Positions 1-7,997 of a stretch of 64,000 bases of DNA are shown here, piece by piece (the stretch's first letter is position 1; the number at the start of each line of letters is the position of its first letter). The stretch comes from Phytohalomonas tamaricis (lineage in GTDB: Bacteria > Pseudomonadota > Gammaproteobacteria > Pseudomonadales > Halomonadaceae), in NCBI RefSeq assembly GCF_003012345.1, contig NZ_PVRV01000019.1, positions 496,001 to 560,000 on the forward strand, given 5' to 3'. The notes below the pieces were generated by a model. The model saw only the letters and a program-made list of their open reading frames with translations, was not told the DNA's origin and ran no database searches. The position numbers and the translations under genes were made by a program.

Positions 1-905
1 AATCCTTGATGACCAGTAACCAGCACGTTGGGGAATGTCATCAAGCGCTGAAAGATATCGTCATCAATGATTTCCGAAGAGTGGTCGAGAAAAAAGATGC
101 CATTTTCCTGCTCGTAGACATCGATGGCGAGCGCGCCGAGATGGCGCAGTTTCAGCGCACTGATCACCGCTCGTGTGTCGACAAGCCCGCCGCGCGAAGT
201 ATTGATCAACATCGCTCCTGGCTTCATCTGGCCCAGCGCCTTCACATCTATGATGTGTTCAGTGGCAGGTATCAGCGGGCAATGCAACGTGACGATATCG
301 GACTGTTCCAGCAGCACCTCAAGGTCCACGTACTCACCGATCTCCTTGAACTCTGCCGAGGTCATCGGATCGAAGCCCAGCATGCGGCAGCCGAATCCAT
401 GCAGGATGCGGGCCGTTGCCAAGCCTATCTTTCCGGTTCCCACTACCCCTACCGTCTTACCGTGCATGGTCATGCCCAGCAAACCGTCGAGTGCAAAGTT
501 ACCTTCACGCACACGGTTATAGGCACGATGAATGCGTCGATTCAGCGTCATCATTAATGCAACGGCATGCTCGGCAACGGCTTCTGGGGAGTAGGCAGGC
601 ACCCTGGCAATGAATAACCCGAACTGCTTGGCTGCCTCAAGGTCGACATTGTTGAAGCCCGCACAGCGCAGCAGCACGCCCCGTACGCCCAAGCCATGCA
701 AGGCTTCTATCGTATCGGCATCGAGCATGTCGTTGACGAAGATACAGACTGCGTCGCATCCTTCGGCAAGCGGTACGGTCTGCGCGGACAATGCGACCGG
801 ATGGTATATCAGCTCAAAGCCATGTGATTTGAACGTGGTCCGATTGGCGGCATCGAAGAAGCGCTGATCATAGGGCTGAGCACTGAAGAACGCGACCTTG
901 GTCAT
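1..905 (-). CDS. ldhA: Fermentative D-lactate dehydrogenase, C-terminus cut by window edge
   Basis: NAD-dependent reduction of pyruvate to D-lactate in the cytoplasm. I translated the minus strand from the ATG at 903-905; it stays open to the window edge (301 codons). It reads like E. coli Ldh[11 protein letters not shown] near residue 45, the [10 protein letters not shown] segment, [13 protein letters not shown], the NAD-binding GVVGTGKIG of the Rossmann domain, HCPLIPAT, and [11 protein letters not shown]. The C-terminal 30 or so residues lie outside. A strong Shine-Dalgarno (AAGGAGGG) precedes the ATG. The promoter appears to overlap that of a divergent small RNA and a Fur-like box, so lactate fermentation may respond to iron. 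The family assignment is firm; the substrate is inferred from the LdhA-like motifs. Confidence 0.9.
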   Translation of the reverse strand, partial: MTKVAFFSAQPYDQRFFDAANRTTFKSHGFELIYHPVALSAQTVPLAEGCDAVCIFVNDMLDADTIEALHGLGVRGVLLRCAGFNNVDLEAAKQFGLFIARVPAYSPEAVAEHAVALMMTLNRRIHRAYNRVREGNFALDGLLGMTMHGKTVGVVGTGKIGLATARILHGFGCRMLGFDPMTSAEFKEIGEYVDLEVLLEQSDIVTLHCPLIPATEHIIDVKALGQMKPGAMLINTSRGGLVDTRAVISALKLRHLGALAIDVYEQENGIFFLDHSSEIIDDDIFQRLMTFPNVLVTGHQG

Positions 906-922
906 CTTCCCTCCTTCTTAAA

Positions 923-956
923 TGCAAAATATTCTCATTTTTACTTGACGGGTCAA
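923..956 (-). promoter_or_regulatory. Predicted ldhA promoter with an overlapping Fur-like box
   Basis: On the minus strand TTGACC (956-951), a 17-base spacer and AATATT (933-928) form a sigma-70-like promoter ending 22 bases before the ldhA ATG. The 15-mer TGAGAATATTTTGCA (937-923) resembles a 7-1-7 Fur box, weaker in its second half. The -35 hexamer abuts the -35 of the divergent small RNA at 945-950. Prediction by eye only. Confidence 0.5.
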
Positions 957-973
957 ATGAGAATGCTTATCTT
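945..973 (+). promoter_or_regulatory. Fur-type promoter of small RNA copy 1
   Basis: TTGACG (945-950), a 17-base spacer and TATCTT (968-973). The spacer and -10 hold TGAGAATGCTTATCT (958-972), close to the 7-1-7 Fur consensus TGATAATnATTATCA. A Fur site lying over the -10 is the usual design of an iron-repressed promoter. Confidence 0.65.
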
Positions 974-979
974 TATCTC

Positions 980-1091
980 ACGATGTTAGCCAAGCATCGT
1001 GGCTACCAGCGAAGTGTCAGGCTTCGTCGGTGGTTATCTCCTCATCAAGCTAGTCACGGTCTTTAAGCCGCTCACCCGGGCGGCTTTTTTT
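980..1091 (+). ncRNA. PrrF/RyhB-type iron-responsive small RNA, copy 1
   Basis: About 112 bases from the predicted start to a terminator. It contains a 5' hairpin (arms CGATG and CATCG, loop TTAGCCAAG, 981-999), a middle segment GTGTCAGGCTTCGTC, the core TTATCTCCTCATCAAGCTAG (1034-1053) followed by TCACGG, and a GC stem (AGCCGC/GCGGCT) with a run of seven Ts. From memory, the core matches the PrrF core of Pseudomonas (TATCTCCTCATCAGGCTAAT). Copy 2 at 5751-5866 keeps the 5' hairpin with compensating base changes, which supports RNA structure. The expected role is Hfq-dependent repression of iron-using proteins under iron limitation. Family identity is inferred and was not searched. Confidence 0.75.
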
Positions 1092-1309
1092 ATCTAGCGG
1101 AACAAGTCTGATCACGTGAACCCCTCAAAACCACATAATCAATAAGGCCATATAACGCTACTTTCGTTTTGACCGCCAAGCGGCGCAATGTCGCAGCATC
1201 CAAACCGAACAGCTAATGCCTTACTTCAAACGTCTTTATTTGAATCATCGAGGGTGCGACAAAACGTCCGCAAATATCACTTTTAATAACCACAAAATAA
1301 TTGGTAGTT

Positions 1310-1428
1310 TACGCATGCAGCGCTTGGTAGCGCCGCACGCCAGAAAGCGAGACGTGTTTTCGTTGATGGTATCTCCTCATCACGTTAGTCGCGGTCTTTT
1401 GATCAGCCACCTCAGGTGGCTTTTTTTA
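1310..1428 (+). ncRNA. Divergent PrrF-like small RNA, copy 3
   Basis: The core GGTATCTCCTCATCACGTTA (1368-1387), followed by GTCGCGGTCTTTT, matches the core of copies 1 and 2. A terminator GCCACC-TCA-GGTGGC with eight Ts follows (1405-1428). The 5' part differs: a GCGC-TTGGTA-GCGC hairpin near 1319-1332 replaces the conserved one. I see no Fur-like box upstream and only a poor promoter (TTTAAT, 17 bases, TAGTTT at 1305-1310), so the start is a guess from the spacing in copy 1. It may respond to a signal other than iron, or be decaying. Confidence 0.55.
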
Positions 1429-1449
1429 TGGAAACATGACCGGTAATGC

Positions 1450-3717
1450 TCAGCTCTGCTGAGCGACTCGACGCAGCTCAGCAGCTGTCAGCGGCGCTCT
1501 GCGCAGCCTCAGCCCGCAGGCATCGAACACGGCATTGGCGATTGCCGCTGGAATGACGGCAGAGGTCGCCTCTCCCGCGCCCAGCATCGGCTCGCTGGGC
1601 CGATCGAGCAATACGATGTCCACCTTGGGAATCTCGGCGAATGTCAGCAATGGGTAGGCCCCCCACTCAAGGCTGGTCACGCCCGTGGTGTTAAAACCAA
1701 CTTCTTCCTTGAGCACGCGACTGGTCGCCTGCAGCACATTCCCCTCGATCTGATTTCTCAATCCATCAGGATTGACGATCTGGCCGCAATCGTGGGCAAC
1801 GGTCACCTTTTCGACGCGCACGCCTTGGCCGCTAACGGCAACCTCGGCAATCGCGGCAACATAAGCACATTCATTTTCATACTGAGCAAAGGCAATACCA
1901 CGGCCGTGGCTCGCTCTGCTGGCCTCGTACTGACCGTTCGGCTGTTCGCGTGGTTGCCAGCCGCTGCGTTTGGCTACGGCCTCGATAACGGCCTTGGCGC
2001 GTGGGTCATTGAGATAACGAAGCCGCACATCAACGGGATCAAGACCTCCGGCATAAGCGAGCTCATCAAGAAAACACTCGTTGGCAAACGTATTCTGCAT
2101 CGCTCCGAGCGTTCGCAGCGCTGAAGGACGCAGCGGTGAAGACTCGCTGGACAACCAGTGTGTGGTAACGCGCTGATGGGGGAACGTGTAAAGCGTCCGT
2201 GCGTTGCGGTTACCGCCAACAGTGCCGCTGCCCGGCGTCAACCCATGCGCCAGCTGTCCCGCCAATACATTGGCAGCACCGTCGTCAGCGTTGGGGCGGG
2301 TAGTATGGGTCGGCGACCAATTCTCGAATGTCCAGGCGGCAATGGCATTTGATGCATCGAGTGCGCCGGCCATCTTCATCACCATCGCCGGTCCTTTCGG
2401 CCCCCAGCCGTGCTCATCGGCACGCGACCACTGCACCCGCACCGGACGGTTCACCGCCCGGGCAAGCAGCGCCGCATCGGCGGTGACATCATCGGCGCCG
2501 TTGTGGCCATAACATCCCGCCCCTTCGGCATAGATGACATGAATCTCATCCTGCGGCAGTTCAAGCAGATCGGCTAATGACGCCCGAAGCGGATAAACCC
2601 CCTGCGTCGCCGACCACGCCGTCATCCGCCCCTCATTGACCTCGGCGACCGCGCAGGACGGGCCGATCGAATCGTGAATTTGATAGGGCCAGCGATAGGT
2701 AGCCGTAAGCGGCGCCTCAGCCGCAGCTAATCGAGTGTCGACATCGCCCACATCAATGCCTACCTCTTCATCGCCAGGCATGGCTTCAAGCGTATCGAAC
2801 AGCGCCTCCATGCGCGGCAGGGTTGGCGCGTACCGCCAGCTTACCTTGAGCGATTGAGCAGCCTGCATCGCGCCCCATTCGGTAGGCGCGACCACACCGA
2901 TAAACGCGCCCTCCACGACGACTTCGACCTCGGCCGCCAAATGGCGCCGGTCGATATGCTCGGGCGTGGCCGTCATCCTGGTCGCGCCGATAGTCGGTGG
3001 CCGTACGACGCGTCCATGCCACATCCCGGGCCGTTTAATATCGTGCACGTAGGTAAAATCGCCACTGACCTTGGCAGGAATATCGATGCGAGGCGCCGAG
3101 CGGCCTACCACGCGAAAATTCTCAGGCGCGACAGTATCGGCCTGATCATTGACGGCCGTATCGAAGCCGGTTCCGATCAATTCGGCGTAGCTTAGCCGCT
3201 GGCTCGGTGACATCGTGACCACCACAGCACCGTCGAAGACCGTCAGCCCTTCGACCGGCACACCAAGATGTTCACTGGCACGCCCCAGCAGCACGTGTCG
3301 CGCCGTCGCTGCCGCACGTCGCAACTGCTTGCCACCAACTTGCAGCGTCTTGCTGCCCGCAGTGTATTTCTGATCGGGGGTCAGTTCGGTATCGCCCTGA
3401 ATGAACTCAAGCGCGGTGGGCGCTATCGCCAGCTCCTCAGCGACAATCTGGCGAAGGGCTGTCGCCACACCCGTGCCGAGTTCGACCTTGCCGCTGTAGA
3501 GAATCATTCGTCCATCTCGGGTAATCACCAGCCAGGCGTCGACCCGATCCCCATCGACAACGCGCTTGTTGATACCGGCGATGTCATTTTCAACATCGTC
3601 TGTGATGCGCGCCGCAAGTGCCGTGAGTGGATGGCTCATGGCAAAACCGACCAGCAGCGCCCCTGTACCCTTGAGGGCACCGGCGAGCACGTCACGGCGC
3701 GAGACTGGTGCCGTCAT
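1450..3717 (-). CDS. Molybdenum hydroxylase large subunit, Tat-exported (IorB / aldehyde dehydrogenase type)
   Basis: Molybdopterin-binding catalytic subunit of a xanthine dehydrogenase-family enzyme, 755 residues. Residues 1-37 form a twin-arginine signal (SRRDVL, then a hydrophobic stretch to TALA), so the enzyme acts in the periplasm. Typical IorB-like segments follow: GAGCYGHNGADDV, RPVRVQWSRADEH, and near the C-terminus GAGEATSAVIPAAIANA, which carries the presumed catalytic Glu. Its start overlaps the stop of the 2Fe-2S subunit by four bases (ATGA). With no FAD subunit and a multiheme cytochrome in the operon, electrons probably leave via cytochrome c. An aldehyde or N-heterocycle substrate is likely, but the sequence does not decide which. 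Confidence 0.88.
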   Translation of the reverse strand: MTAPVSRRDVLAGALKGTGALLVGFAMSHPLTALAARITDDVENDIAGINKRVVDGDRVDAWLVITRDGRMILYSGKVELGTGVATALRQIVAEELAIAPTALEFIQGDTELTPDQKYTAGSKTLQVGGKQLRRAAATARHVLLGRASEHLGVPVEGLTVFDGAVVVTMSPSQRLSYAELIGTGFDTAVNDQADTVAPENFRVVGRSAPRIDIPAKVSGDFTYVHDIKRPGMWHGRVVRPPTIGATRMTATPEHIDRRHLAAEVEVVVEGAFIGVVAPTEWGAMQAAQSLKVSWRYAPTLPRMEALFDTLEAMPGDEEVGIDVGDVDTRLAAAEAPLTATYRWPYQIHDSIGPSCAVAEVNEGRMTAWSATQGVYPLRASLADLLELPQDEIHVIYAEGAGCYGHNGADDVTADAALLARAVNRPVRVQWSRADEHGWGPKGPAMVMKMAGALDASNAIAAWTFENWSPTHTTRPNADDGAANVLAGQLAHGLTPGSGTVGGNRNARTLYTFPHQRVTTHWLSSESSPLRPSALRTLGAMQNTFANECFLDELAYAGGLDPVDVRLRYLNDPRAKAVIEAVAKRSGWQPREQPNGQYEASRASHGRGIAFAQYENECAYVAAIAEVAVSGQGVRVEKVTVAHDCGQIVNPDGLRNQIEGNVLQATSRVLKEEVGFNTTGVTSLEWGAYPLLTFAEIPKVDIVLLDRPSEPMLGAGEATSAVIPAAIANAVFDACGLRLRRAPLTAAELRRVAQQS

Positions 3718-4211
3718 GCCGAGCCCTCCCTGCTATCGATCGGGGTTTCACGCATTGTGCTTGCCGCACGCTTGATCGCCCGGACGATACGCAGATGGGT
3801 GCCGCAGCCGCACAGGTTTCCCGCCAGCGCCCAGGCAATATCCTCATCGGAGGGCTCAGGATTACGGTCGAGCAGCGCCTTGGCGGACATGATCATGCCG
3901 GGAATGCAGTAGGCACACTGCGCCGCCTGTTCATCTATGAAAGCCTGTTGCAGCGGATGCGGATTTTCCAGTGTACCCAGCCCTTCCAGCGTCGTGATCG
4001 TACGGCCGGCCAGGGATGCGGCCGGAACGATGCAGGCGCGCAGCGGCTTGCCATCGGCCAGTACCGTACAGGCGCCGCATTCGCTCAATCCACAGCCAAA
4101 CTTGGGCCCCTTGAGGCCAAGCCCGTTGCGCAGCACGTAGAGCAATGGCTCGCCGGCCTCGACGTCAAGTTCCTGCGCGGTGCCGTTGATATTCAATGTC
4201 AGCTTGGCCAT
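3714..4211 (-). CDS. Molybdenum hydroxylase 2Fe-2S small subunit
   Basis: 165-residue iron-sulfur subunit passing electrons from the molybdenum site. The N-terminal plant-type ferredoxin domain has CGLSECGACTVL near residue 45; the C-terminal helical domain has CAYCIPGM and NLCGCG, which bind the second 2Fe-2S cluster. I start it at ATG 4209-4211 because MAKLTLNINGT is the normal beginning of this family; the frame is open further upstream. It has no signal peptide, so it is probably carried through the Tat pore with the large subunit. It lies 25 bases after the cytochrome gene and overlaps the large subunit gene, as expected for one complex. Confidence 0.9.
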   Translation of the reverse strand: MAKLTLNINGTAQELDVEAGEPLLYVLRNGLGLKGPKFGCGLSECGACTVLADGKPLRACIVPAASLAGRTITTLEGLGTLENPHPLQQAFIDEQAAQCAYCIPGMIMSAKALLDRNPEPSDEDIAWALAGNLCGCGTHLRIVRAIKRAASTMRETPIDSREGSA

Positions 4212-4236
4212 GGCATTCTCCTGGCGATATCCGAGC

Positions 4237-5529
4237 TTAGTTGCGTTGCGCCGCCACATCCTCTGCGCTGAAATCAGCCTCATGGCCACCGAAGTGGTAA
4301 CCGATATAGTTGGCCAATGCAGCGATCTGCTCATCGCTGAGCAGGTCGCGATAGGCCGGCATGAAGACATGCATGTCGCGGCCCTGGCGGTCGATGCCCT
4401 CAAGCATCACGCGAATCAGGTTGGTGCCCTGCGGATCGCGCACCACGCTATGCGCTTCAAAGTTGGAATAGGCCCCACCCGGCCCGCTACCATCGGGATA
4501 ATGGCAACTGGCGCAATTAGCCATGAAAAGCTGTTCACCCTGCTTCATCGTCTCAGCCCGGGACGTCATGTCTTGCCTGCGTTGTGATTGCATGTCACGC
4601 ACCTCAGCGATGGTGGGCACGTCGCTGGGCTGCGGTGGGATCTGGCGCAGATAAGCGACCATTGCGGCAATATCCTCATCGCGTAGATGACGCAGGCTGT
4701 CAGTCACGACCTCCGCCATCGGTCCCGCCGAGGCATACTTGTTAGGCACATGGCCGGTAGTGAGATACTGGGTCAACTCATCGTCGGACCAGTTACCGAT
4801 GCCATCCGGGCCCGAAGTGATGTTGAACGCCTTCCAACCGCGCTGGGTAGCACCAGCGAATTTGTGATCATTGTCGAGCCCCTGGCTCCAGGTACGCGGC
4901 GTATGGCATTGCCCACAGTGGCCCAGCGCCTCGCTCAGGTAGGCGCCGCGCGCCACCGTTTCGTCCCACTGCGGCGCAGTTTCGAAGCGCCCCTCATCGA
5001 AGTTGATCATCTTCCAAAACCATAAAAGCCGGCGATGGTTGAAGGGAAACGTCATCTCATTGGCAGGTGGCTGATAGTCGATCGGCTCACGTGTCTTCAG
5101 ATAGGCATGGATAGCCAGCACATCGTCACGCGACATCTGGGTGTAGTCGGTATAAGGAAAGATCGGATAGAGATGCTCCCCCTCGCGACCGATGCCTTCA
5201 TGCATGGCACGCAAGAAGTCCTCGTCACGCCAGGCGCCGATGCCATGTTCATCGTCGGGGGTAATATTGGTGGAATAGAGCGTGCCGAATGACGTCTCAA
5301 ATGCCACCCCACCGGCAAAAGGCTCACCGTTATCCCGGGTATGGCAGCTGATACAGTTGGCCGCGCGGGTCAGGTACTCACCACGCGCCACCTGATCAGC
5401 CGGAGCCGACTCGACCGCATACGCCGGTGCCTTGGTGATCAGCAGTAACGCAGCGATCCCGACTAATCGGCAGGCCACGCAACAACAAAGCCGCAATGCA
5501 CGGTAAACAAGATGGCAGTTCAGGATCAT
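4237..5529 (-). CDS. Triheme cytochrome c subunit of the molybdenum hydroxylase
   Basis: 430-residue exported cytochrome with three CxxCH heme sites: CISCH (59-63), CGQCH (205-209) and CASCH (339-343), in three class I domains. An N-terminal hydrophobic segment (residues 20-38, ending in AYA) is a signal peptide. The region before it is rich in cysteine (CCCVAC), so a start further in is possible. The layout matches the cytochrome subunit of membrane-bound alcohol and aldehyde dehydrogenases of acetic acid bacteria, which hand electrons to ubiquinone or an oxidase. It is the first gene of the operon, with a leader hairpin (GCGAGGC/GCCTCGC, 5552-5568) between promoter region and start. Confidence 0.88.
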   Translation of the reverse strand: MILNCHLVYRALRLCCCVACRLVGIAALLLITKAPAYAVESAPADQVARGEYLTRAANCISCHTRDNGEPFAGGVAFETSFGTLYSTNITPDDEHGIGAWRDEDFLRAMHEGIGREGEHLYPIFPYTDYTQMSRDDVLAIHAYLKTREPIDYQPPANEMTFPFNHRRLLWFWKMINFDEGRFETAPQWDETVARGAYLSEALGHCGQCHTPRTWSQGLDNDHKFAGATQRGWKAFNITSGPDGIGNWSDDELTQYLTTGHVPNKYASAGPMAEVVTDSLRHLRDEDIAAMVAYLRQIPPQPSDVPTIAEVRDMQSQRRQDMTSRAETMKQGEQLFMANCASCHYPDGSGPGGAYSNFEAHSVVRDPQGTNLIRVMLEGIDRQGRDMHVFMPAYRDLLSDEQIAALANYIGYHFGGHEADFSAEDVAAQRN

Positions 5530-5705
5530 CGGCAGGCACTTTTACGTTGTCGCGAGGCATCGCCTCGCCCATCAATGAAGTCGTTCAATCCTGAATAAAG
5601 GCTAGATGCTTTATTGCGCCATGCCTAATTTACACTGAACCGAAGTATTGCCATCCTTTCCAGCCGCAGTGCCGCACCGGCGTCACAATAGGAAACAAAA
5701 ACATT

Positions 5706-5744
5706 TGAGAATGACTTGACGCCGCAAATGAGAATGATTAAGTT
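5706..5744 (+). promoter_or_regulatory. Fur-type promoter of small RNA copy 2, two Fur-like boxes
   Basis: TTGACG (5716-5721), 17 bases, TAAGTT (5739-5744). TGAGAATGATTAAGT (5729-5743) covers the -10. A second repeat, TGAGAATGACTTGAC (5706-5720), overlaps the -35. Both share the TGAGAAT half found at copy 1. Confidence 0.6.
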
Positions 5745-5750
5745 TAAGTC

Positions 5751-5866
5751 GTGGTGTTAGCCAAGCATCACCGACCAATCATGGAGTGTCAGGCTTCGTC
5801 ATTGGTTATCTCCTCATCAAGCTAGTCACGGTCCTTATCGCCGCTCTCCCCGGGCGGCTTTTTTAT
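5751..5866 (+). ncRNA. PrrF/RyhB-type iron-responsive small RNA, copy 2
   Basis: About 116 bases, the same design as copy 1 at 980-1091. The 5' hairpin has arms TGGTG and CATCA around the same loop TTAGCCAAG (5752-5770). Next come GTGTCAGGCTTCGTC, the core TTATCTCCTCATCAAGCTAG (5807-5826) with TCACGG, and the terminator GCCGC/GCGGC with seven Ts. The arm changes relative to copy 1 (C-G to T-A, A-T to G-T) keep the pairing. It stands upstream of the molybdenum hydroxylase operon on the opposite strand and reads toward trmB, ending before the trmB terminator. Confidence 0.75.
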
Positions 5867-5917
5867 TGAGGCCAGTGTCGCTTAATTAAAGGCCACACCA
5901 CCGCCTCTTCCGTTCAT

Positions 5918-5952
5918 AAAAAAGCCCCGCACATGGCATGTGCAGGGCTTTT
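5918..5952 (-). terminator. Terminator of the thiS-thiG-trmB operon
   Basis: AAAAGCCCTGCACATG-CCATGTGCGGGGCTTTTTT on the minus strand: a long stem and six Ts, 24 bases after the trmB stop. It may also stop read-through from small RNA copy 2 on the plus strand. Confidence 0.85.
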
Positions 5953-5975
5953 GCGGCCACCTAAGCGGCTTTCGC

Positions 5976-6704
5976 TTACTCCGTACGGCGATAGATCAAG
6001 TCCCATACGCCATGTCCCAGCCGTTCTCCACGCGCTTCAAACTTGGTCAGAGGGCGAAACTCGGGACGCGGGACGAAAGCACCCTGGGTGGAGGTATTCT
6101 CAAAGCCCGGGGCAGCTTCCATGATTTCTGCCATGTGCTCGGCATAGGCTTCCCAGTCGGTGGCCATATGAAACTGGCCGCCGGGTTTCAGCCTTGAACG
6201 CACCAGCTCAACGAAGGCCGGCTGGACGATACGCCGTTTATGGTGCTTTTTCTTTGGCCACGGGTCGGGGAAAAATAGCTGTAGCGTGTCGATTGACGCC
6301 TCGGGAATCGCCTCCGCCAGCACACGTAGCGCATCTTCACGATAAATACGCACATTAGTAAGGCCATGCTTGTCGAGCTCATCGAGCAGTTTACCCACGC
6401 CCGGCGGATGCACTTCGATGCCGATGAAATCGGTCTCGGGATGGTTTTCAGCTTGAGTAAACAGCGAGGCGCCCATGCCAAAGCCGATCTCGACCACGCG
6501 GGGCGCAGCACGGCCGAACAACGCATCAAGATCGAGCCGCCCAGCCTCGAGCGACAGTCCAAGGCGTGGAAAGACCTCTTCGAGGCCGCGCGTCTGGGCA
6601 ACGGTCATGCGCCCGCTTCTGAGCACATAGCTTTTGACACCGCGGCGCGGTGTGTCCTGGGGCTCGGCAATCGAATCTTCCGGGCGAGGGGTATCTTGAG
6701 TCAT
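5976..6704 (-). CDS. trmB: tRNA (guanine-N7)-methyltransferase
   Basis: Uses S-adenosylmethionine to methylate guanosine 46 in the variable loop of tRNAs. 242 residues, normal length. The SAM-binding motif VEIGFGMG lies near residue 72; the family signature FFPDPWPKKKHHKRR near 150; the C-terminus ends in the usual substrate-binding region. It follows thiG by 27 bases on the same strand, a gene order (thiS-thiG-trmB) also known in pseudomonads, and is followed by a strong terminator, so it is the last gene of the operon. Confidence 0.95.
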   Translation of the reverse strand: MTQDTPRPEDSIAEPQDTPRRGVKSYVLRSGRMTVAQTRGLEEVFPRLGLSLEAGRLDLDALFGRAAPRVVEIGFGMGASLFTQAENHPETDFIGIEVHPPGVGKLLDELDKHGLTNVRIYREDALRVLAEAIPEASIDTLQLFFPDPWPKKKHHKRRIVQPAFVELVRSRLKPGGQFHMATDWEAYAEHMAEIMEAAPGFENTSTQGAFVPRPEFRPLTKFEARGERLGHGVWDLIYRRTE

Positions 6705-6731
6705 GGCAACGAAATCGGCGCTCAGGCGAAA

Positions 6732-7532
6732 TTAACGAGTGATAAGCCCTTCGCTGGGCGAAGAGGCATTGGCATAGGTCTTGCGCGGCATGCGCTCGGC
6801 GAGATAAGCCTCGCGGCCGGCCTCGATGGCCTTTTTCATCGCGCCAGCCATCACCACAGGCTGACGTGCATGGGCAATGGCTGAGTTCATCAGCACGCCA
6901 TCGCAGCCGAGCTCCATCGCCAGCGCAGCATCGGAGGCCGTACCGATACCGGCATCGACCAGGATAGGCACACCGGCATTTTCAATAATCAATGAAAGAC
7001 TATGCGGATTGAGCAGACCGTGGCCTGAACCGATCAGCGAGCCGAGCGGCATCACCGCGCAGCAGCCCATGCTTTCAAGCTCTTGGGCGACAATCGGGTC
7101 GTCGCTGGTATACACCATTACGTCGAAACCATCATCGAGCAAGGTACGCGCTGCTTTGAGGGTCTCGATCACATTGGGATAAAGGGTTTTCTCGTCACCC
7201 AGCACTTCAAGTTTGACCAGATTATGGCCATCGAGCAGCTCACGCGCGAGCTGACAGGTGCGTACCGCGTCCTTGGCGTTATAGCAGCCGGCGGTATTGG
7301 GCAAAATGGTATAACGATCCGGTGAAATGATATCGAGCAGATTCGGCTCGTCCGGATTCTGGCCAAGATTGGAACGACGCACCGCAACGGTGACGATCTC
7401 CGCGCCGCTGGCTTCAATCGAGCGGGACGCCTCATCAAAATCGCGATACTTGCCGGTGCCTACCAGCAAACGCGAATGATAAGTGCGTCCGGCGATGGTC
7501 AACGGTGTATCGATCCGGGTATCAACGGTCAT
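6732..7532 (-). CDS. thiG: Thiazole synthase
   Basis: Forms the thiazole phosphate half of thiamine from deoxyxylulose 5-phosphate, dehydroglycine and ThiS thiocarboxylate. 266 residues. Typical segments are [11 protein letters not shown], the barrel strand with the Schiff-base lysine ([11 protein letters not shown]), and the phosphate-binding end [16 protein letters not shown] and [13 protein letters not shown] place the start at ATG 7530-7532, with GGAGGG eight bases upstream; the frame is open for 28 more codons upstream, but they do not look like ThiG. Confidence 0.95.
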   Translation of the reverse strand: MTVDTRIDTPLTIAGRTYHSRLLVGTGKYRDFDEASRSIEASGAEIVTVAVRRSNLGQNPDEPNLLDIISPDRYTILPNTAGCYNAKDAVRTCQLARELLDGHNLVKLEVLGDEKTLYPNVIETLKAARTLLDDGFDVMVYTSDDPIVAQELESMGCCAVMPLGSLIGSGHGLLNPHSLSLIIENAGVPILVDAGIGTASDAALAMELGCDGVLMNSAIAHARQPVVMAGAMKKAIEAGREAYLAERMPRKTYANASSPSEGLITR

Positions 7533-7612
7533 GGCGACCCTCCTGCAAGTAATGGGGTGGCGAATCACCAGAGGCAATGCGACACCTGAATAGGTCAACG
7601 GCTTCTGGCGTA

Positions 7613-7813
7613 TCAACCGCCACCAATGGCATGCACAATTTCAATGCTGTCACCGTCATTGAGCGCGGTCTCGGCATGCCGCGTGCGCGGCACGATCTGC
7701 TCGTTGAGCTCGACGGCAATGCGCTTGCCGCGCAGGCCCAGCGTCTCGATTAGCTCATCAACCGTCGTCACGGCGTCGAAGCTGCGCGGCTCACCGTTCA
7801 ACTGAAGCTGCAT
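7613..7813 (-). CDS. thiS: Sulfur carrier protein ThiS
   Basis: 66-residue ubiquitin-like carrier whose C-terminal glycine is converted to a thiocarboxylate that supplies sulfur for the thiazole ring. Starts [12 protein letters not shown] and ends IVHAIGGG, the diagnostic Gly-Gly tail. Start ATG at 7811-7813, with GAGGAGAG upstream. It lies 80 bases before thiG and heads the operon. A perfect TATAAT stands on the minus strand at 7897-7892, but no good -35 is visible. I saw no TPP riboswitch in the leader. Confidence 0.93.
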   Translation of the reverse strand: MQLQLNGEPRSFDAVTTVDELIETLGLRGKRIAVELNEQIVPRTRHAETALNDGDSIEIVHAIGGG

Positions 7814-7947
7814 GGCGGCTCTCCTCTGCACGGGTTCATTCACTCGCTCACGGCATGACAGATGGTAACGGCCATGCCTGCGGCGCCCCATATTATACGG
7901 ATTGAACCAGGAATGCGGCACATGTGTAGACAGGTAATCGATAACAA

Positions 7948-7975
7948 AACGGGACGGCAGTACTGCCGTCCCGTT
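7948..7975 (-). terminator. Terminator of the first alanine symporter gene
   Basis: A perfect 28-base inverted repeat (14-base arms, AACGGGACGGCAGT and its complement) 22 bases after the stop at 7998, followed on the minus strand by TTTTGTTAT. The second symporter gene has a degenerate version of it at 9707-9732. Confidence 0.8.
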
Positions 7976-7997
7976 CATGTTGGCCCTTATTTTCAGC

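Noticed and set aside
6-557. Long plus-strand frame at the window start
   Set aside because: It is the shadow of ldhA on the minus strand, which has clear family motifs over its whole length.
1792-2124. Plus-strand frames inside the molybdenum hydroxylase and glc genes
   Set aside because: High-GC shadows: no ribosome sites, no protein resemblance, and they lie within well-supported genes.
7814-7947. TPP riboswitch before thiS
   Set aside because: None of the conserved TPP-box segments (CTGAGA, ACCTGA) is present in the leader.
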